Positions 1 to 6,222 of a stretch of DNA of 11,333 bases are shown in pieces. The position numbers were made by a program, and so were the translations under genes. The stretch comes from MFAQ01 sp964592455 (GTDB taxonomy: Bacteria; Patescibacteriota; Microgenomatia; UBA1400; MFAQ01). Numbering within the stretch: the first letter of the stretch is position 1; each line of letters starts with the position of its first letter. The notes under the pieces are model-generated. The model worked only from the letters and a program-made list of their open reading frames with translations. It ran no database searches and was not told the origin of the DNA. The stretch is from NCBI GenBank assembly GCA_964592455.1, contig CAZQDQ010000028.1, positions 1 to 11,333 of the forward strand, written 5' to 3'.

Positions 1-55
1 CGCCATTAACAAGAACTTAACACTAGACTGTCGGATATTTAACTAGAATTAACCG

Positions 56-121
56 ATTATTTTTCTAAAATTTCGTGCTCGCGCGCACGACTGACTGCGC
101 GCGAAATTTCAGTAAAATAAT
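56..121. repeat. GC-rich core repeat, copy 1, in 20-bp inverted arms
   Basis: The core at 74-100 begins CGTGCTCGCGCGCACG and ends GACTGACTGCGC; it is identical over 27 bases to 1054-1080, and identity stops exactly at both edges. The arms 56-75 and 102-121 are inverted repeats matching at 18 of 20 positions, and they are AT-rich and unlike the arms of copy 2. The core can also fold alone: CGTGC (74-78) pairs with GCACG (85-89). The structure could act as a transcription terminator for an upstream gene, but there is no clean T-run after a GC stem, so that role is weaker than for copy 2. Confidence 0.8.
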
Positions 122-175
122 TTTGGTATCTGCGCCAAAATTTAACAAGCCTCGCAAAACAATGTTTTTTTGTCA

Positions 176-187
176 TAAGATTTGTCT
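176..187 (+). promoter_or_regulatory. dprA -10 element, leaderless geometry
   Basis: TAAGAT at 176-181 is followed by six bases and then ATG at 188. No Shine-Dalgarno sequence lies upstream of this ATG. The distance from the -10 to the A of ATG would put the transcription start at or next to the start codon. No convincing -35 is visible. The same arrangement recurs before comM, yraN, ndk, mreB and the PEGA gene, which raises my confidence. Confidence 0.5.
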
Positions 188-1027
188 ATGGAGCTAGAAG
201 AGATTCTGTGGAGTAAAGATTTGAAGAGTATAAAACCAAAGATAAAAAATCTTTATTACAAAGGCAATATTGATTTGTTGACAGGTGATCATCCACGTCT
301 TGCAATAGTGGGTTCTAGGCGAATGACAGAATATGGAGCAAAAGTAATTGAGAAGTGGGTGGGGGATTTGGTTAATGCTGGGGTGGTGATAGTGTCGGGG
401 TTTATGTATGGAGTGGACCAAAAGGCACACAAAACTTGTTTGGAAATGGGCGGTAAAACAATTGCCGTTTTGGGCTGGGGTATAGACTGGAAAGTAGCAG
501 AAAGTGATATAGAAATGTATGAGAAAATATTAGAAAAAGATGGATTGATACTATCGGAGTATGAGGGAGAAAAGGCGGCGGAGTTGTGGACTTTTCCGGC
601 GCGAGACAGGGTAATGGCGGGGATTTGTGACGGCGTATTGGTGGTGGAGGCGGCGGAAAAGTCTGGAAGTTTGATTACGGCAAAATATGCTCGAGCCTTT
701 GGTAAAAAAGTTTTAGCGGTACCTGGGCAAGTAACCAGTAAAGTGGCAGAGGGGACAAATGGATTAATAAAAAGAGGGGAGGGAAAATTAGTGTCAAGTG
801 TTGGTGACATTTTGAAGGAAATGAATTTAGCTTCTGGACAGATATCTTTTTTAGCAGATCGATATGATTCTCACCCGATTTTGTCACTAATTAGTGACGA
901 GCCGAAAACAGTGGATGAGATAAGTAGATTGTTAAAAATAAATATGGCAGAGTTGTTATCGAAGTTAACAGAGATGAGTTTGATGGGGCAAGTGGAGGAG
1001 AGAGGGGGAAAATACTGGCGGGTTTAG
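188..1027 (+). CDS. dprA: DNA-processing protein DprA (Smf)
   Basis: DprA binds incoming single-stranded DNA in the cytoplasm during natural transformation and helps load RecA. The 279-residue product shows the DprA Rossmann-like core: VGSRRMTEYG (about 41-50), SGFMYGVD (70-77), then FPARDRVMAG (136-145), where the family usually has Asn rather than Asp after Arg, followed by VVEAAEKSGSLIT and VLAVPG. Residues 228-279 look like the C-terminal winged-helix domain. There is little before the core, so the N-terminal SAM-like domain of some DprA proteins is absent. I chose ATG 188 because it lies six bases after a -10-like TAAGAT; an in-frame TTG at 182 has no better support. It is monocistronic, with a long palindrome starting three bases after the stop. 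The call is secure; active transformation is not shown by the gene alone. Confidence 0.95.
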   Translation: MELEEILWSKDLKSIKPKIKNLYYKGNIDLLTGDHPRLAIVGSRRMTEYGAKVIEKWVGDLVNAGVVIVSGFMYGVDQKAHKTCLEMGGKTIAVLGWGIDWKVAESDIEMYEKILEKDGLILSEYEGEKAAELWTFPARDRVMAGICDGVLVVEAAEKSGSLITAKYARAFGKKVLAVPGQVTSKVAEGTNGLIKRGEGKLVSSVGDILKEMNLASGQISFLADRYDSHPILSLISDEPKTVDEISRLLKINMAELLSKLTEMSLMGQVEERGGKYWRV

Positions 1028-1030
1028 GTA

Positions 1031-1106
1031 GCGACTCGAAGCATTCAAAAAGCCGTGCTCGCGCGCACGACTGACTGCGCCGGTTTTTGAATTGCTTCTG
1101 TGTCGC
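1031..1106. repeat. GC-rich core repeat, copy 2, in long inverted arms after dprA
   Basis: The 27-bp core at 1054-1080 is identical to 74-100. The arms pair as GCGAC (1031-1035) with GTCGC (1102-1106), GAAGCA (1038-1043) with TGCTTC (1093-1098), TTCAAAAA (1044-1051) with TTTTTGAA (1084-1091), and CCG (1053-1055) with CGG (1081-1083), with small bulges. These arms have no resemblance to those of copy 1. The A5 before and T5 after the GC part give the shape of a bidirectional intrinsic terminator, so it may end dprA transcription. Confidence 0.8.
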
Positions 1107-1144
1107 ATGTTTTGCAAACACTTCCGAGTGACAACTTTATCCCA

Positions 1145-1174
1145 CAAAAAAATCCCGCGATGGTTTGCGGGATT
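1145..1174 (-). terminator. Intrinsic terminator of the histidine phosphatase gene
   Basis: AATCCCGC (1151-1158) pairs with GCGGGATT (1167-1174) around an 8-nt loop, and an A-run at 1146-1152 becomes a U-tract on the minus strand. The stem overlaps the stop codon of the minus-strand gene, so the hairpin is tightly coupled to the gene end. Confidence 0.85.
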
Positions 1175-1826
1175 ACAAGTGGCTTGTTCGATTGAAAAAG
1201 TCAATTTTCCAACCTCTTCGATCATGACTTAGTTTGGTGATTGCACCATTCGCCATGAAGCTTTTGTTAAAGGTCTCAAAAAAGCTATGCGCATTCAAGT
1301 TATAGCCATTTTTAATTACAGCCATGATGGTGGCGAAACTTTGACTGTGGCCAACCAGAACTGTTTTCTGACCGTCGAATTCTTTTGCCGACTCCCTTAA
1401 AAAGTCAACAAGCTGTTCTTTATGTTCGAAGAATGACTGGTCTTGCGAAGTGAATTTCGCTTTCCAGTTTTTTTCTTCAATCATTTTACCTCGCCACTTT
1501 TTGTACTCCAAATTTATTTCGCTGTAGATGTTTTGGCCATCTACAGAGGGGCGGCTGATTTCGTTTAGCCGCCAGTCTGTGTTTACAAAAAGAGGAGAGT
1601 ATTCTGCAATGATATTTGCTGATTCTCTGGCTCTTACTAGCTGGCTGGCAATTAGAAGTGTTGGTCTGTAAATTGCCAATTGTTTGCCAGCAGCGTGGGA
1701 TTCTTTCTTTCCTACGTCGCTTAAAGGGGTGTTGGGTCCTTGACGATAAGTGGGTACGTCGTCATTTTCGTAGTCGACATAGGCCAAAGAGGCGCCATGT
1801 CTGACTGGATATATGGTGTAAGACAT
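1173..1826 (-). CDS. Histidine phosphatase superfamily protein (branch 1)
   Basis: Members transfer phosphate through a histidine; substrates range from phosphoglycerate to phosphoproteins and small metabolites. The 217-residue product has the catalytic VRHGAS motif (R9, H10), PLSDVGKKESHAAGKQL (34-50), ASQLVRARESA (60-70, with R65 and R67 as likely phosphate-pocket residues), an acidic candidate at E89, and the second histidine in VLVGHS (H160). No signal peptide is seen, so it is probably cytoplasmic. Start ATG at 1826 is preceded by AAGGAGG (1833-1839, minus strand) at good spacing. The gene is convergent with dprA, has its own promoter and terminator, and is transcribed alone. The exact substrate cannot be read from sequence. 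Confidence 0.88.
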   Translation of the reverse strand: MSYTIYPVRHGASLAYVDYENDDVPTYRQGPNTPLSDVGKKESHAAGKQLAIYRPTLLIASQLVRARESANIIAEYSPLFVNTDWRLNEISRPSVDGQNIYSEINLEYKKWRGKMIEEKNWKAKFTSQDQSFFEHKEQLVDFLRESAKEFDGQKTVLVGHSQSFATIMAVIKNGYNLNAHSFFETFNKSFMANGAITKLSHDRRGWKIDFFNRTSHL

Positions 1827-1873
1827 GTTGTGCCTCCTTTTTGGGTTTTTATTTAAGGTTCAGTCCAGGAGGG

Positions 1874-1903
1874 AAGTATAACAGATTTGTGGCTAAGTTG
1901 CAA
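1874..1903 (-). promoter_or_regulatory. Promoter of the histidine phosphatase gene
   Basis: On the minus strand TTGCAA (1898-1903) and TATACT (1874-1879) are separated by 18 bases, a fair sigma-70-type promoter. It gives a leader of about 40 nt that contains the strong AAGGAGG site. Confidence 0.5.
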
Positions 1904-1969
1904 GTATATAGGATGTGTGTAACCAGTAAGTATACTCACTTTTTGGATTAATTTTGAACGAATAAGGTT

Positions 1970-1981
1970 TAGAATGGTTTT
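1970..1981 (+). promoter_or_regulatory. comM -10 element, leaderless geometry
   Basis: TAGAAT at 1970-1975 is followed by six bases and ATG at 1982. There is no Shine-Dalgarno sequence and no good -35. Transcription would start at or beside the A of ATG. Confidence 0.5.
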
Positions 1982-3555
1982 ATGCTGGCACGGATAATGA
2001 GTGTGGCTTGTGTGGGTTTGGAGAGTTTTTTGGTAGAAGTTGAAGTGGACGTGGCTGACAAAGGCTTTCCTTCGTTTAGTATTGTTGGCCTTGCTGACAA
2101 AGCTGTAGCTGAGGCTAAAGAGAGAGTAAAAACTGCCTTAATAAACAGTGGTTTTGATTTTCCCCAGAAGAAAATAATTGTTAATTTGGCGCCGGCGGAT
2201 GTGCCCAAGGAAGGGTCGGCTTATGACCTTGCTATTGCCCTTGGAATTTTGGTGGCAAATGGGGATATAGATGTCAGTTCTCAGACCCGCCTGCCGGACG
2301 GGCAGGTACCAGATCTCAGATCGGCGATTTTTTATGGGGAACTTTCGTTGGATGGGAGTCTCCGTCACAGTAAAGGAGCGCTTTTGGTGTCACTTTTTGC
2401 TAAAAAGGAAGGTTTTAAGCAAGTTTACTTATCGATAATGTCGGCAAATGAGGCGGCTGTAGTAGCGGGAGTAGAAGTAATGCCGGTTCGGAACTTACGA
2501 GAGTTGATTGTGCATTTTTTGGGAGATAAACATATCGAACCTCTTAAACTCATTGAGATAAAAACACTAGTAGAGATGGCGATGCCGGAGTTTGATATGG
2601 GAGAGATTGTGGGGCAGGAGTTAGCCAAGCGAGCTTTGACCGTAGCGGCTGCGGGCGGGCACAATATGCTGATGTCTGGGCCGCCTGGGTCGGGGAAAAC
2701 AATGCTTTCTCGAGCCTTGTCCGGGATATTGCCACCGATGACAGAAGCAGACTCGATGGAAGTGACCAGGGTTTATTCGGCTGCTGGGTTAATGGAGGCT
2801 GGGGAGGCTGTGGTCCGCCGTCGACCCTTTCGGTCACCACACCACTCCACGAGCCTTGCGGGCTTAATTGGTGGAGGAACCAAGCCTATGCCTGGGGAAG
2901 TGAGTTTGGCTCACCTTGGAGTGTTGTTTTTGGATGAGATGGCGGAGTTTCCGCGGAGNNNNNNNNNNGGAGTGTGTTGGAAGCGATGAGGCAGCCGATG
3001 GAGGATGGGAAAGTGGAGATTTCGCGAGTGGGAGGGCGGATGAGTTACCCTGCCTATTTTCAGCTAATTGCGGCAGTAAATCCTTGCCCATGTGGGTTTT
3101 TGGGGCATGTGACCAAGGAGTGCAAGTGTACAAGTAGGGAAATTGAGAGGTATAAAAGACGGATAAGCGGTCCTATTTTGGATAGGATAGATTTGCATGT
3201 TTTGGTGCCGGCAGTGGAAACGGAAAAGATTGTGGGGGTGATGCCAAAGGGGGAAAGCTCGCTTAGTATTCGCGAAAAAGTGGTCAAAGCGAGGCAAATT
3301 CAGGGGGTGCGTTTTGCTGGGTCTAAGGCGTACTGTAATGCCCAGATGAAAAACAAACAGACCAAGGAGTTTTGTGGGTTGGACGAGGCTGGAACAAAAA
3401 TATTGAGGCTAGCGATGGAAAAGTTCGACTTGTCTGCCAGAGGCTATTTTAGGATTCTAAAAGTGGCGAGAACTATAGCAGATTTGGAAGGGATCGAGCC
3501 TATTTTGAGCTCGCATTTGTCGGAAGCGTTGCAATACAGAGAGAGGGTGTTTTAG
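1982..3555 (+). CDS. comM: ComM/YifB AAA+ ATPase (Mg-chelatase-like), interrupted by an assembly gap
   Basis: ComM is a hexameric helicase that drives branch migration when transforming DNA integrates; the family is annotated YifB or Mg-chelatase subunit ChlI-like. The N-terminal domain (about 1-180) has the S5/Lon-type fold signature PSFSIVGLAD and NLAPADVPKEGSAYDLAIALG. The AAA+ domain has Walker A GPPGSGKT (233-240) and Walker B VLFLDE (314-319), then LRQP-type MRQPMEDGKVEISR. The C-terminal part contains NPCPCG and FDLSARGYFRILKVARTIADLEG, the usual Mg_chelatase_C pattern. The reading frame breaks at the Ns (2959-2968) only because the placeholder has the wrong length; joined on the shared GGAG the protein would be about 519 residues, against roughly 500-515 for the family. 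About 11 extra residues after VANGDI come from an in-frame palindrome (2290-2306). Confidence 0.93.
2290..2306. repeat. REP-like palindrome inside comM
   Basis: CCTGCC (2290-2295) and GGCAGG (2301-2306) form a 6-bp GC stem around GGACG. It encodes the LPDGQ segment of the protein, where family members lack an insertion of about 11 residues. Short direct repeats flank it (TCTCAGACC at 2279-2287 and TCTCAGATC at 2314-2322), but their 35-bp offset is not a multiple of three. From general familiarity, GC-rich palindromes of this kind recur in Patescibacteria genomes; this was not searched. Confidence 0.7.
2959..2968. other. Assembly gap in comM, length not real
   Basis: Ten Ns lie between CCGCGGAG and GGAGTGTG. 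The two edges share GGAG, and merging them restores the expected family reading EFPRSVLEAMRQP with no residue missing. The true sequence probably has no gap, the two contigs overlapping by a few bases. Confidence 0.75.
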
Positions 3556-3556
3556 G

Positions 3557-3590
3557 CAAAAAAACCGAGCGCACTTGGCACTCGGTTTTG
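3557..3590. terminator. Bidirectional terminator between comM and a convergent gene
   Basis: AAAACCGAG (3561-3569) pairs with CTCGGTTTT (3581-3589) in a 9-bp stem. The A-run at 3558-3564 gives a seven-base U-tract for the minus-strand gene, and TTTT at 3586-3589 serves comM. It is stronger in the minus direction. Confidence 0.85.
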
Positions 3591-3595
3591 GAAAT

Positions 3596-4036
3596 CTAAT
3601 TCTTGTTTGTGAACATCTTGTCAATTACATCCTGCCTCTTTGTCTGAGCCAGTTCTTTCTCGTCAATTTTGGCTGAGAGATTGTCCATGTTTATGTCTGG
3701 CAAGTCTCTTAGTAGCTCATTGGTTATTTCTTGAATTTCAGAGATCCGTTTGAAGCGATAATACTCTCTGACAAGGACTATGGCGGTATTGGCGTCGTTT
3801 ATCAACAAAGTAAGGCCACGACCCAATAGTAATTCCTGTTCGATTAGTGGATTGAGCTGTTCTCTAATGCCCTTTAGAAAACTTATACCGTTATTCAGGG
3901 ATTCTTTTAAAGCATCAATTTTCTTTTCGGATGACTGCCTCTTTGAGAGTTCTGTGTAAAGATCTTTGGTGGACTCTTTGAGTGTGCTAATTTGTTTAGC
4001 AATGATATCTTGTGCAATTTTGTCAAAAATAGACAT
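3596..4036 (-). CDS. Hypothetical helical protein, 146 aa
   Basis: I do not recognise a family. The product is highly charged and free of Pro/Gly over long stretches (LKESTKDLYTELSKRQSSEKKIDALKE and similar), which predicts extended helices and probably coiled coil over about residues 10-65 and 95-140. The middle (about 55-90) is more hydrophobic but not a convincing membrane span. No signal peptide is visible, so it is probably cytoplasmic. Start ATG 4036 is preceded on the minus strand by AAAGAGGA at good spacing. It has its own promoter candidate upstream and shares a bidirectional terminator with comM. A phage or plasmid accessory origin is possible but unsupported. Confidence 0.75.
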   Translation of the reverse strand: MSIFDKIAQDIIAKQISTLKESTKDLYTELSKRQSSEKKIDALKESLNNGISFLKGIREQLNPLIEQELLLGRGLTLLINDANTAIVLVREYYRFKRISEIQEITNELLRDLPDINMDNLSAKIDEKELAQTKRQDVIDKMFTNKN

Positions 4037-4076
4037 TTTTATCCTCTTTCAAATATTATGTGCAAGAATTTGTCCT

Positions 4077-4105
4077 ATATTATCATAGGTAGCTTCGTTT
4101 TGCAA
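4077..4105 (-). promoter_or_regulatory. Promoter of the 146-aa orphan gene
   Basis: On the minus strand TTGCAA (4100-4105) and TAATAT (4077-4082) are 17 bases apart. The -35 hexamer is the same TTGCAA as at the phosphatase promoter. The leader would be about 35 nt with a Shine-Dalgarno site. Confidence 0.5.
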
Positions 4106-4114
4106 GTTTTTGGC

Positions 4115-4148
4115 AAAAAAAATCCCCCGTCCAATTTTGGACGGGGGG
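4115..4148 (-). terminator. Strong intrinsic terminator of the 119-aa orphan gene
   Basis: CCCCCGTCCAA (4124-4134) and TTGGACGGGGG (4137-4147) form a perfect 11-bp stem with a two-base gap at the tip, and A8 at 4115-4122 becomes U8 on the minus strand. It separates this gene from the next minus-strand gene, so the two are unlikely to be one operon. Confidence 0.9.
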
Positions 4149-4165
4149 TGAGGATTTGGCCTCGG

Positions 4166-4525
4166 TTACTTGCCGGCGCGCTTGTTCAGCACTTTGCTGA
4201 AGAGGTCGGCGTTGCGCTTGGCGTTTTCGAGCTTGCCTTCGGCAGCTTCGATCGCTTGGAGTGCGGGACCTTCGACTTCGGCGAAAGCTGCCTGAGCCTT
4301 GGCGATGCGTTCCAACATGATCTTTTCGGCGGCATCAATTTCGGCTTGACTGCCGCGAACGGTGGCGTTGAGGGCAGCAGTTTCTTCTGCGGTCATTTCA
4401 ACGGCACGTTCCAAAATCTGGCGGATACCAGTTTGGTAGACGACGTTGAGGGCGGCCTCAGTAGCTTCGGTTTCCTGGGCGGTGGTACCGCCGAGGAGCT
4501 TGACTAACCAGTTAATGAACTTCAT
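4166..4525 (-). CDS. Hypothetical Ala/Glu-rich small protein, 119 aa
   Basis: No family recognised. The first 12 residues (MKFINWLVKLLG) form a short amphipathic or membrane-touching helix, too short for a full membrane span; the rest is Ala/Glu-rich and helical, for example AAEKIMLERIAKAQAAFAEVE, and rich in coiled-coil character. GC content is visibly higher than in flanking genes and codon choice differs, with many GCN/GAG/CTG-type codons. Expression signals are excellent: a near-consensus promoter, AAGGAG (4532-4537) six bases before ATG, and a strong terminator. High expression is therefore likely. It could be a structural or surface-associated small protein, but that is a guess. The gene is divergent from the 291-aa orphan at 4720. 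Confidence 0.78.
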   Translation of the reverse strand: MKFINWLVKLLGGTTAQETEATEAALNVVYQTGIRQILERAVEMTAEETAALNATVRGSQAEIDAAEKIMLERIAKAQAAFAEVEGPALQAIEAAEGKLENAKRNADLFSKVLNKRAGK

Positions 4526-4569
4526 GTGCTTCTCCTTGGGGGGTTAGGTGGGTTTGAGATCTGACCCAT

Positions 4570-4598
4570 AATATATCATATGATTTATTATTTGTCAA
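4570..4598 (-). promoter_or_regulatory. Near-consensus sigma-70-type promoter of the 119-aa gene
   Basis: On the minus strand TTGACA (4593-4598) and TATATT (4570-4575) are separated by exactly 17 bases. This is the closest match to the consensus in the window and gives a leader of about 40 nt. Confidence 0.7.
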
Positions 4599-4631
4599 GC
4601 TCTCAGAGACTTGAGCGTATTTCGGGTAGAT

Positions 4632-4646
4632 TATACTATAAGTATA
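4632..4646. promoter_or_regulatory. Perfect dyad in a divergent intergenic region
   Basis: TATACT (4632-4637), ATA, AGTATA (4641-4646) make a perfect 15-bp dyad between two divergent genes, just upstream of the promoter candidate of the plus-strand gene. It may be an operator; no repressor is recognisable nearby. AT-rich sequence makes chance dyads more likely. Confidence 0.3.
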
Positions 4647-4647
4647 T

Positions 4648-4677
4648 TTGATGCAATAAGATCTTTTGTGGTAGAAT
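4648..4677 (+). promoter_or_regulatory. Promoter of the 291-aa orphan gene
   Basis: TTGATG (4648-4653) and TAGAAT (4672-4677) are separated by 18 bases. The leader is about 36 nt and contains AAGGAGA (4708-4714). Confidence 0.5.
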
Positions 4678-4719
4678 GTAACCTATAAAGTATTTTTGAT
4701 AATTTACAAGGAGAGTTAA

Positions 4720-5595
4720 ATGTCGAAAGGTGTTGGTATTACCACAGTCTTGGGTTGTTTGGTTGCAGGTGAGCCGCTTATGAATGTTAAACCTGTTGGT
4801 TGGTCGGGCTTGGACACTGCCCATGAAGATCAGAAGTATTTTCTTGCTCATCAATTTGGTTGGCGCAAGGGTCTTGATAAGTTTGGTGAGACTTTGCGTT
4901 CATTTGCGCATTTTGAATATTCTCAGGTAAGTGCAAAGGCAAACGAGTGGAAAATGAGAATTCAGATTCCATCGAATCTGCCAGCTGGAGGGGTTTACAT
5001 GATCAGTCAATACAAGGAAAAAGTTGATTGGTTGATTCGTGGAGAACGGGTTGATCGCCTTTTTTCTTACCCGACTTTTTGGCTTCGTGGCGCACTTGGA
5101 TTTTATATGCACCGCTACTCTATGGAACCAGTCGTAAGTATTGCAACCAAATCGGGTGATGTTGTTTATGTGACTCGTTGGACAGAGCCACTTTCTGGTT
5201 TTGGTATCTTGCGGCAAATTGAACTGATTGAAGAAAACATGGTGCCTTCATCTCGTCAGTATGATGGTGTGCAGATTCCTTGTGTTTCCAGTGACATGGA
5301 TATTGATATGAGCTGGATTCTGGGAATGAAGAACATGGACTGGTTTGTGGCTTGGGCAAAGCAGAAAATCCTTTTTGGCATGAATGAAAAAGGATTTGCG
5401 GTTCGTGAGGAAACTGGAATGTACACAATGAAAGGAATTTCATTTGATAAACCTGTTCCGTATGTTGTTTCGCCGAATGGAGAATCATTTTTGTTTTGGC
5501 GCAGACGCCCGGGAGTAGATTTTCCTTTGTCGATCTATCAGTTTACTAGAGACGACTTTAAAGATCCCGGTGAACTGGAAACGATTGTTGCTTAA
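4720..5595 (+). CDS. Hypothetical protein, 291 aa
   Basis: I do not recognise the family. The protein is soluble-looking, rich in aromatic residues (many Trp, Phe and Tyr) and has no signal peptide or membrane span. Segments such as WKMRIQIPSNLPAGGVYMIS, VVSIATKSGDVVYVTRW and VPYVVSPNGESFLFWRRRPG suggest mostly beta structure, with a helical stretch near 205-230 (MSWILGMKNMDWFVAWAKQK). No catalytic motif is visible. The ATG at 4720 is set by AAGGAGA (4708-4714). It has a promoter of its own and a terminator at 5605-5639, so it is monocistronic. It sits next to an IS200 element and between the comM and yraN parts of a usually compact cluster, consistent with a gained gene, but nothing proves transfer. 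Confidence 0.8.
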   Translation: MSKGVGITTVLGCLVAGEPLMNVKPVGWSGLDTAHEDQKYFLAHQFGWRKGLDKFGETLRSFAHFEYSQVSAKANEWKMRIQIPSNLPAGGVYMISQYKEKVDWLIRGERVDRLFSYPTFWLRGALGFYMHRYSMEPVVSIATKSGDVVYVTRWTEPLSGFGILRQIELIEENMVPSSRQYDGVQIPCVSSDMDIDMSWILGMKNMDWFVAWAKQKILFGMNEKGFAVREETGMYTMKGISFDKPVPYVVSPNGESFLFWRRRPGVDFPLSIYQFTRDDFKDPGELETIVA

Positions 5596-5604
5596 ATGTT
5601 TCTT

Positions 5605-5639
5605 GAGCCGATGGAGAAATCCGGAGGCTCTTTTTCTTT
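5605..5639 (+). terminator. Intrinsic terminator after the 291-aa gene
   Basis: GAGCC (5605-5609) pairs with GGCTC (5626-5630), followed by TTTTTCTTT. The loop is 16 nt. Confidence 0.7.
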
Positions 5640-5650
5640 CCTCCGAAGAA

Positions 5651-5690
5651 CCCCGCACATAAAAAACGTCAGCGGGGTTTTGTAGTTTTT
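5651..5690 (+). terminator. Second terminator-like hairpin, beside the IS left end
   Basis: CCCCGC (5651-5656) pairs with GCGGGG (5672-5677), followed by TTTTGTAGTTTTT. The same 5' arm (CCCCGCAC) could instead pair with GTGCGGGG at 5694-5701, which recurs as a direct repeat at 6215-6222 in the right-end hairpin, so this piece may belong to the IS200 left end rather than to the upstream gene. Confidence 0.5.
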
Positions 5691-5711
5691 GGAGTGCGGG
5701 GGTGGAGAGCT

Positions 5712-5742
5712 CAAGTTAACACACGTCAAGTGTGGTAACTTG
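5712..5742. repeat. IS200 left-end hairpin
   Basis: Arms 5712-5724 and 5730-5742 match at 12 of 13 positions (starting CAAGTT, ending AACTTG) around the loop GTCAA. The single mismatch suits the imperfect subterminal hairpins that TnpA proteins of this family bind. Confidence 0.8.
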
Positions 5743-5747
5743 TCATC

Positions 5748-6173
5748 ATGATCTCCAGATGTTTGAATCACTCCGTCTTTGCCCACCAATACCATATCGT
5801 GTGGGGTACAAAGTATAGAAGACAGTATATCCAAGAGTATGTTAAACCAATGTTTTTGGTATATGTTCAACGAGTGTTGAAGAAGTACCCCACCGTACAG
5901 CTGGTTGAGTTAAATACTGACAAAGACCACGTACACCTCCAACTGTCGATACCGCCTAACATAGCAGTCTCACGGGTGGTGCAGACTGTTAAACAAGAAA
6001 CGAGTAAGCTAATCAAGAAAAGGTTTAAGTTCATTAGAAATATCTATCCAACCGAGGGTATCTGGAGTGTCGGATATTTTTCATCAACCCTTGGGTTAAA
6101 TGAAGAAAAGATCCGAAAGTACATAGAGTATCAGGGTAAGAGAGACCTAGGGAAACAGATCAAACTCTGGTGA
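5748..6173 (+). CDS. tnpA: IS200/IS605-family Y1 transposase TnpA
   Basis: TnpA is a small dimeric HUH endonuclease that cuts and joins single-stranded element ends through a tyrosine. The 141-residue product has the usual size and signatures: YHIVWGTKYRR (15-25), the HUH pair in DHVHLQ (H61, H63), a WSVGYFSSTLG stretch (106-116), and the catalytic tyrosine in the KYIEYQ context (Y125, with Q129). All key residues are present and no frameshift is seen, so it may be active. The start ATG is six bases after the left hairpin, with no strong ribosome site, which fits the poor translation typical of IS200. REP-associated (RAYT) transposases belong to the same superfamily, but those are usually longer with extra C-terminal residues, so I prefer IS200. 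Confidence 0.92.
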   Translation: MISRCLNHSVFAHQYHIVWGTKYRRQYIQEYVKPMFLVYVQRVLKKYPTVQLVELNTDKDHVHLQLSIPPNIAVSRVVQTVKQETSKLIKKRFKFIRNIYPTEGIWSVGYFSSTLGLNEEKIRKYIEYQGKRDLGKQIKLW

Positions 6174-6194
6174 TCATGATGCCGCTAAAGGAAA

Positions 6195-6222
6195 CCCCGT
6201 ACTAGCGAAGCGTAGTGCGGGG
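6195..6222. repeat. IS200 right-end hairpin
   Basis: CCCCGTACTAGC (6195-6206) pairs with GCGTAGTGCGGGG (6210-6222) around a GAA loop, with one G-T wobble and one bulge. It follows the tnpA stop by 21 bases. No T-run follows, so it is better read as the transposon end than as a terminator. Confidence 0.7.

Larger units (their letters stand above)
1..187. other. AT-rich upstream region with nested hairpins, no gene
   Basis: I see no coding sequence here. The region holds the first copy of the GC-rich core repeat (74-100) within long inverted arms (56-75 and 102-121). A separate hairpin follows at 119-142 (AATTTTGG pairing with CCAAAATT around an 8-nt loop). A -10-like TAAGAT at 176-181 lies six bases before the dprA ATG. 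Sequence before about 50 shows nothing I can name; it could be the trailing spacer of an upstream gene outside the window. Confidence 0.6.

Noticed and set aside
74..1080. CRISPR-like or tandem repeat array
   Set aside because: Only two copies, nearly 1 kb apart, with a gene between them and no regular spacers.
2279..2322. Target-site duplication around the comM palindrome
   Set aside because: The direct repeats are 35 bp apart, which would break the frame if the insertion had simply duplicated them, and one position differs.
5748..6173. REP-associated (RAYT) transposase rather than IS200 TnpA
   Set aside because: Length 141 and motif spacing match IS200 TnpA, and the gene has its own pair of end hairpins; GTAG/GGAG strings nearby are not placed 5' of a hairpin foot as in REP sequences.
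6195..6222. Intrinsic terminator for tnpA
   Set aside because: No T-run follows the stem; its place and imperfect pairing fit an IS200 right end better.
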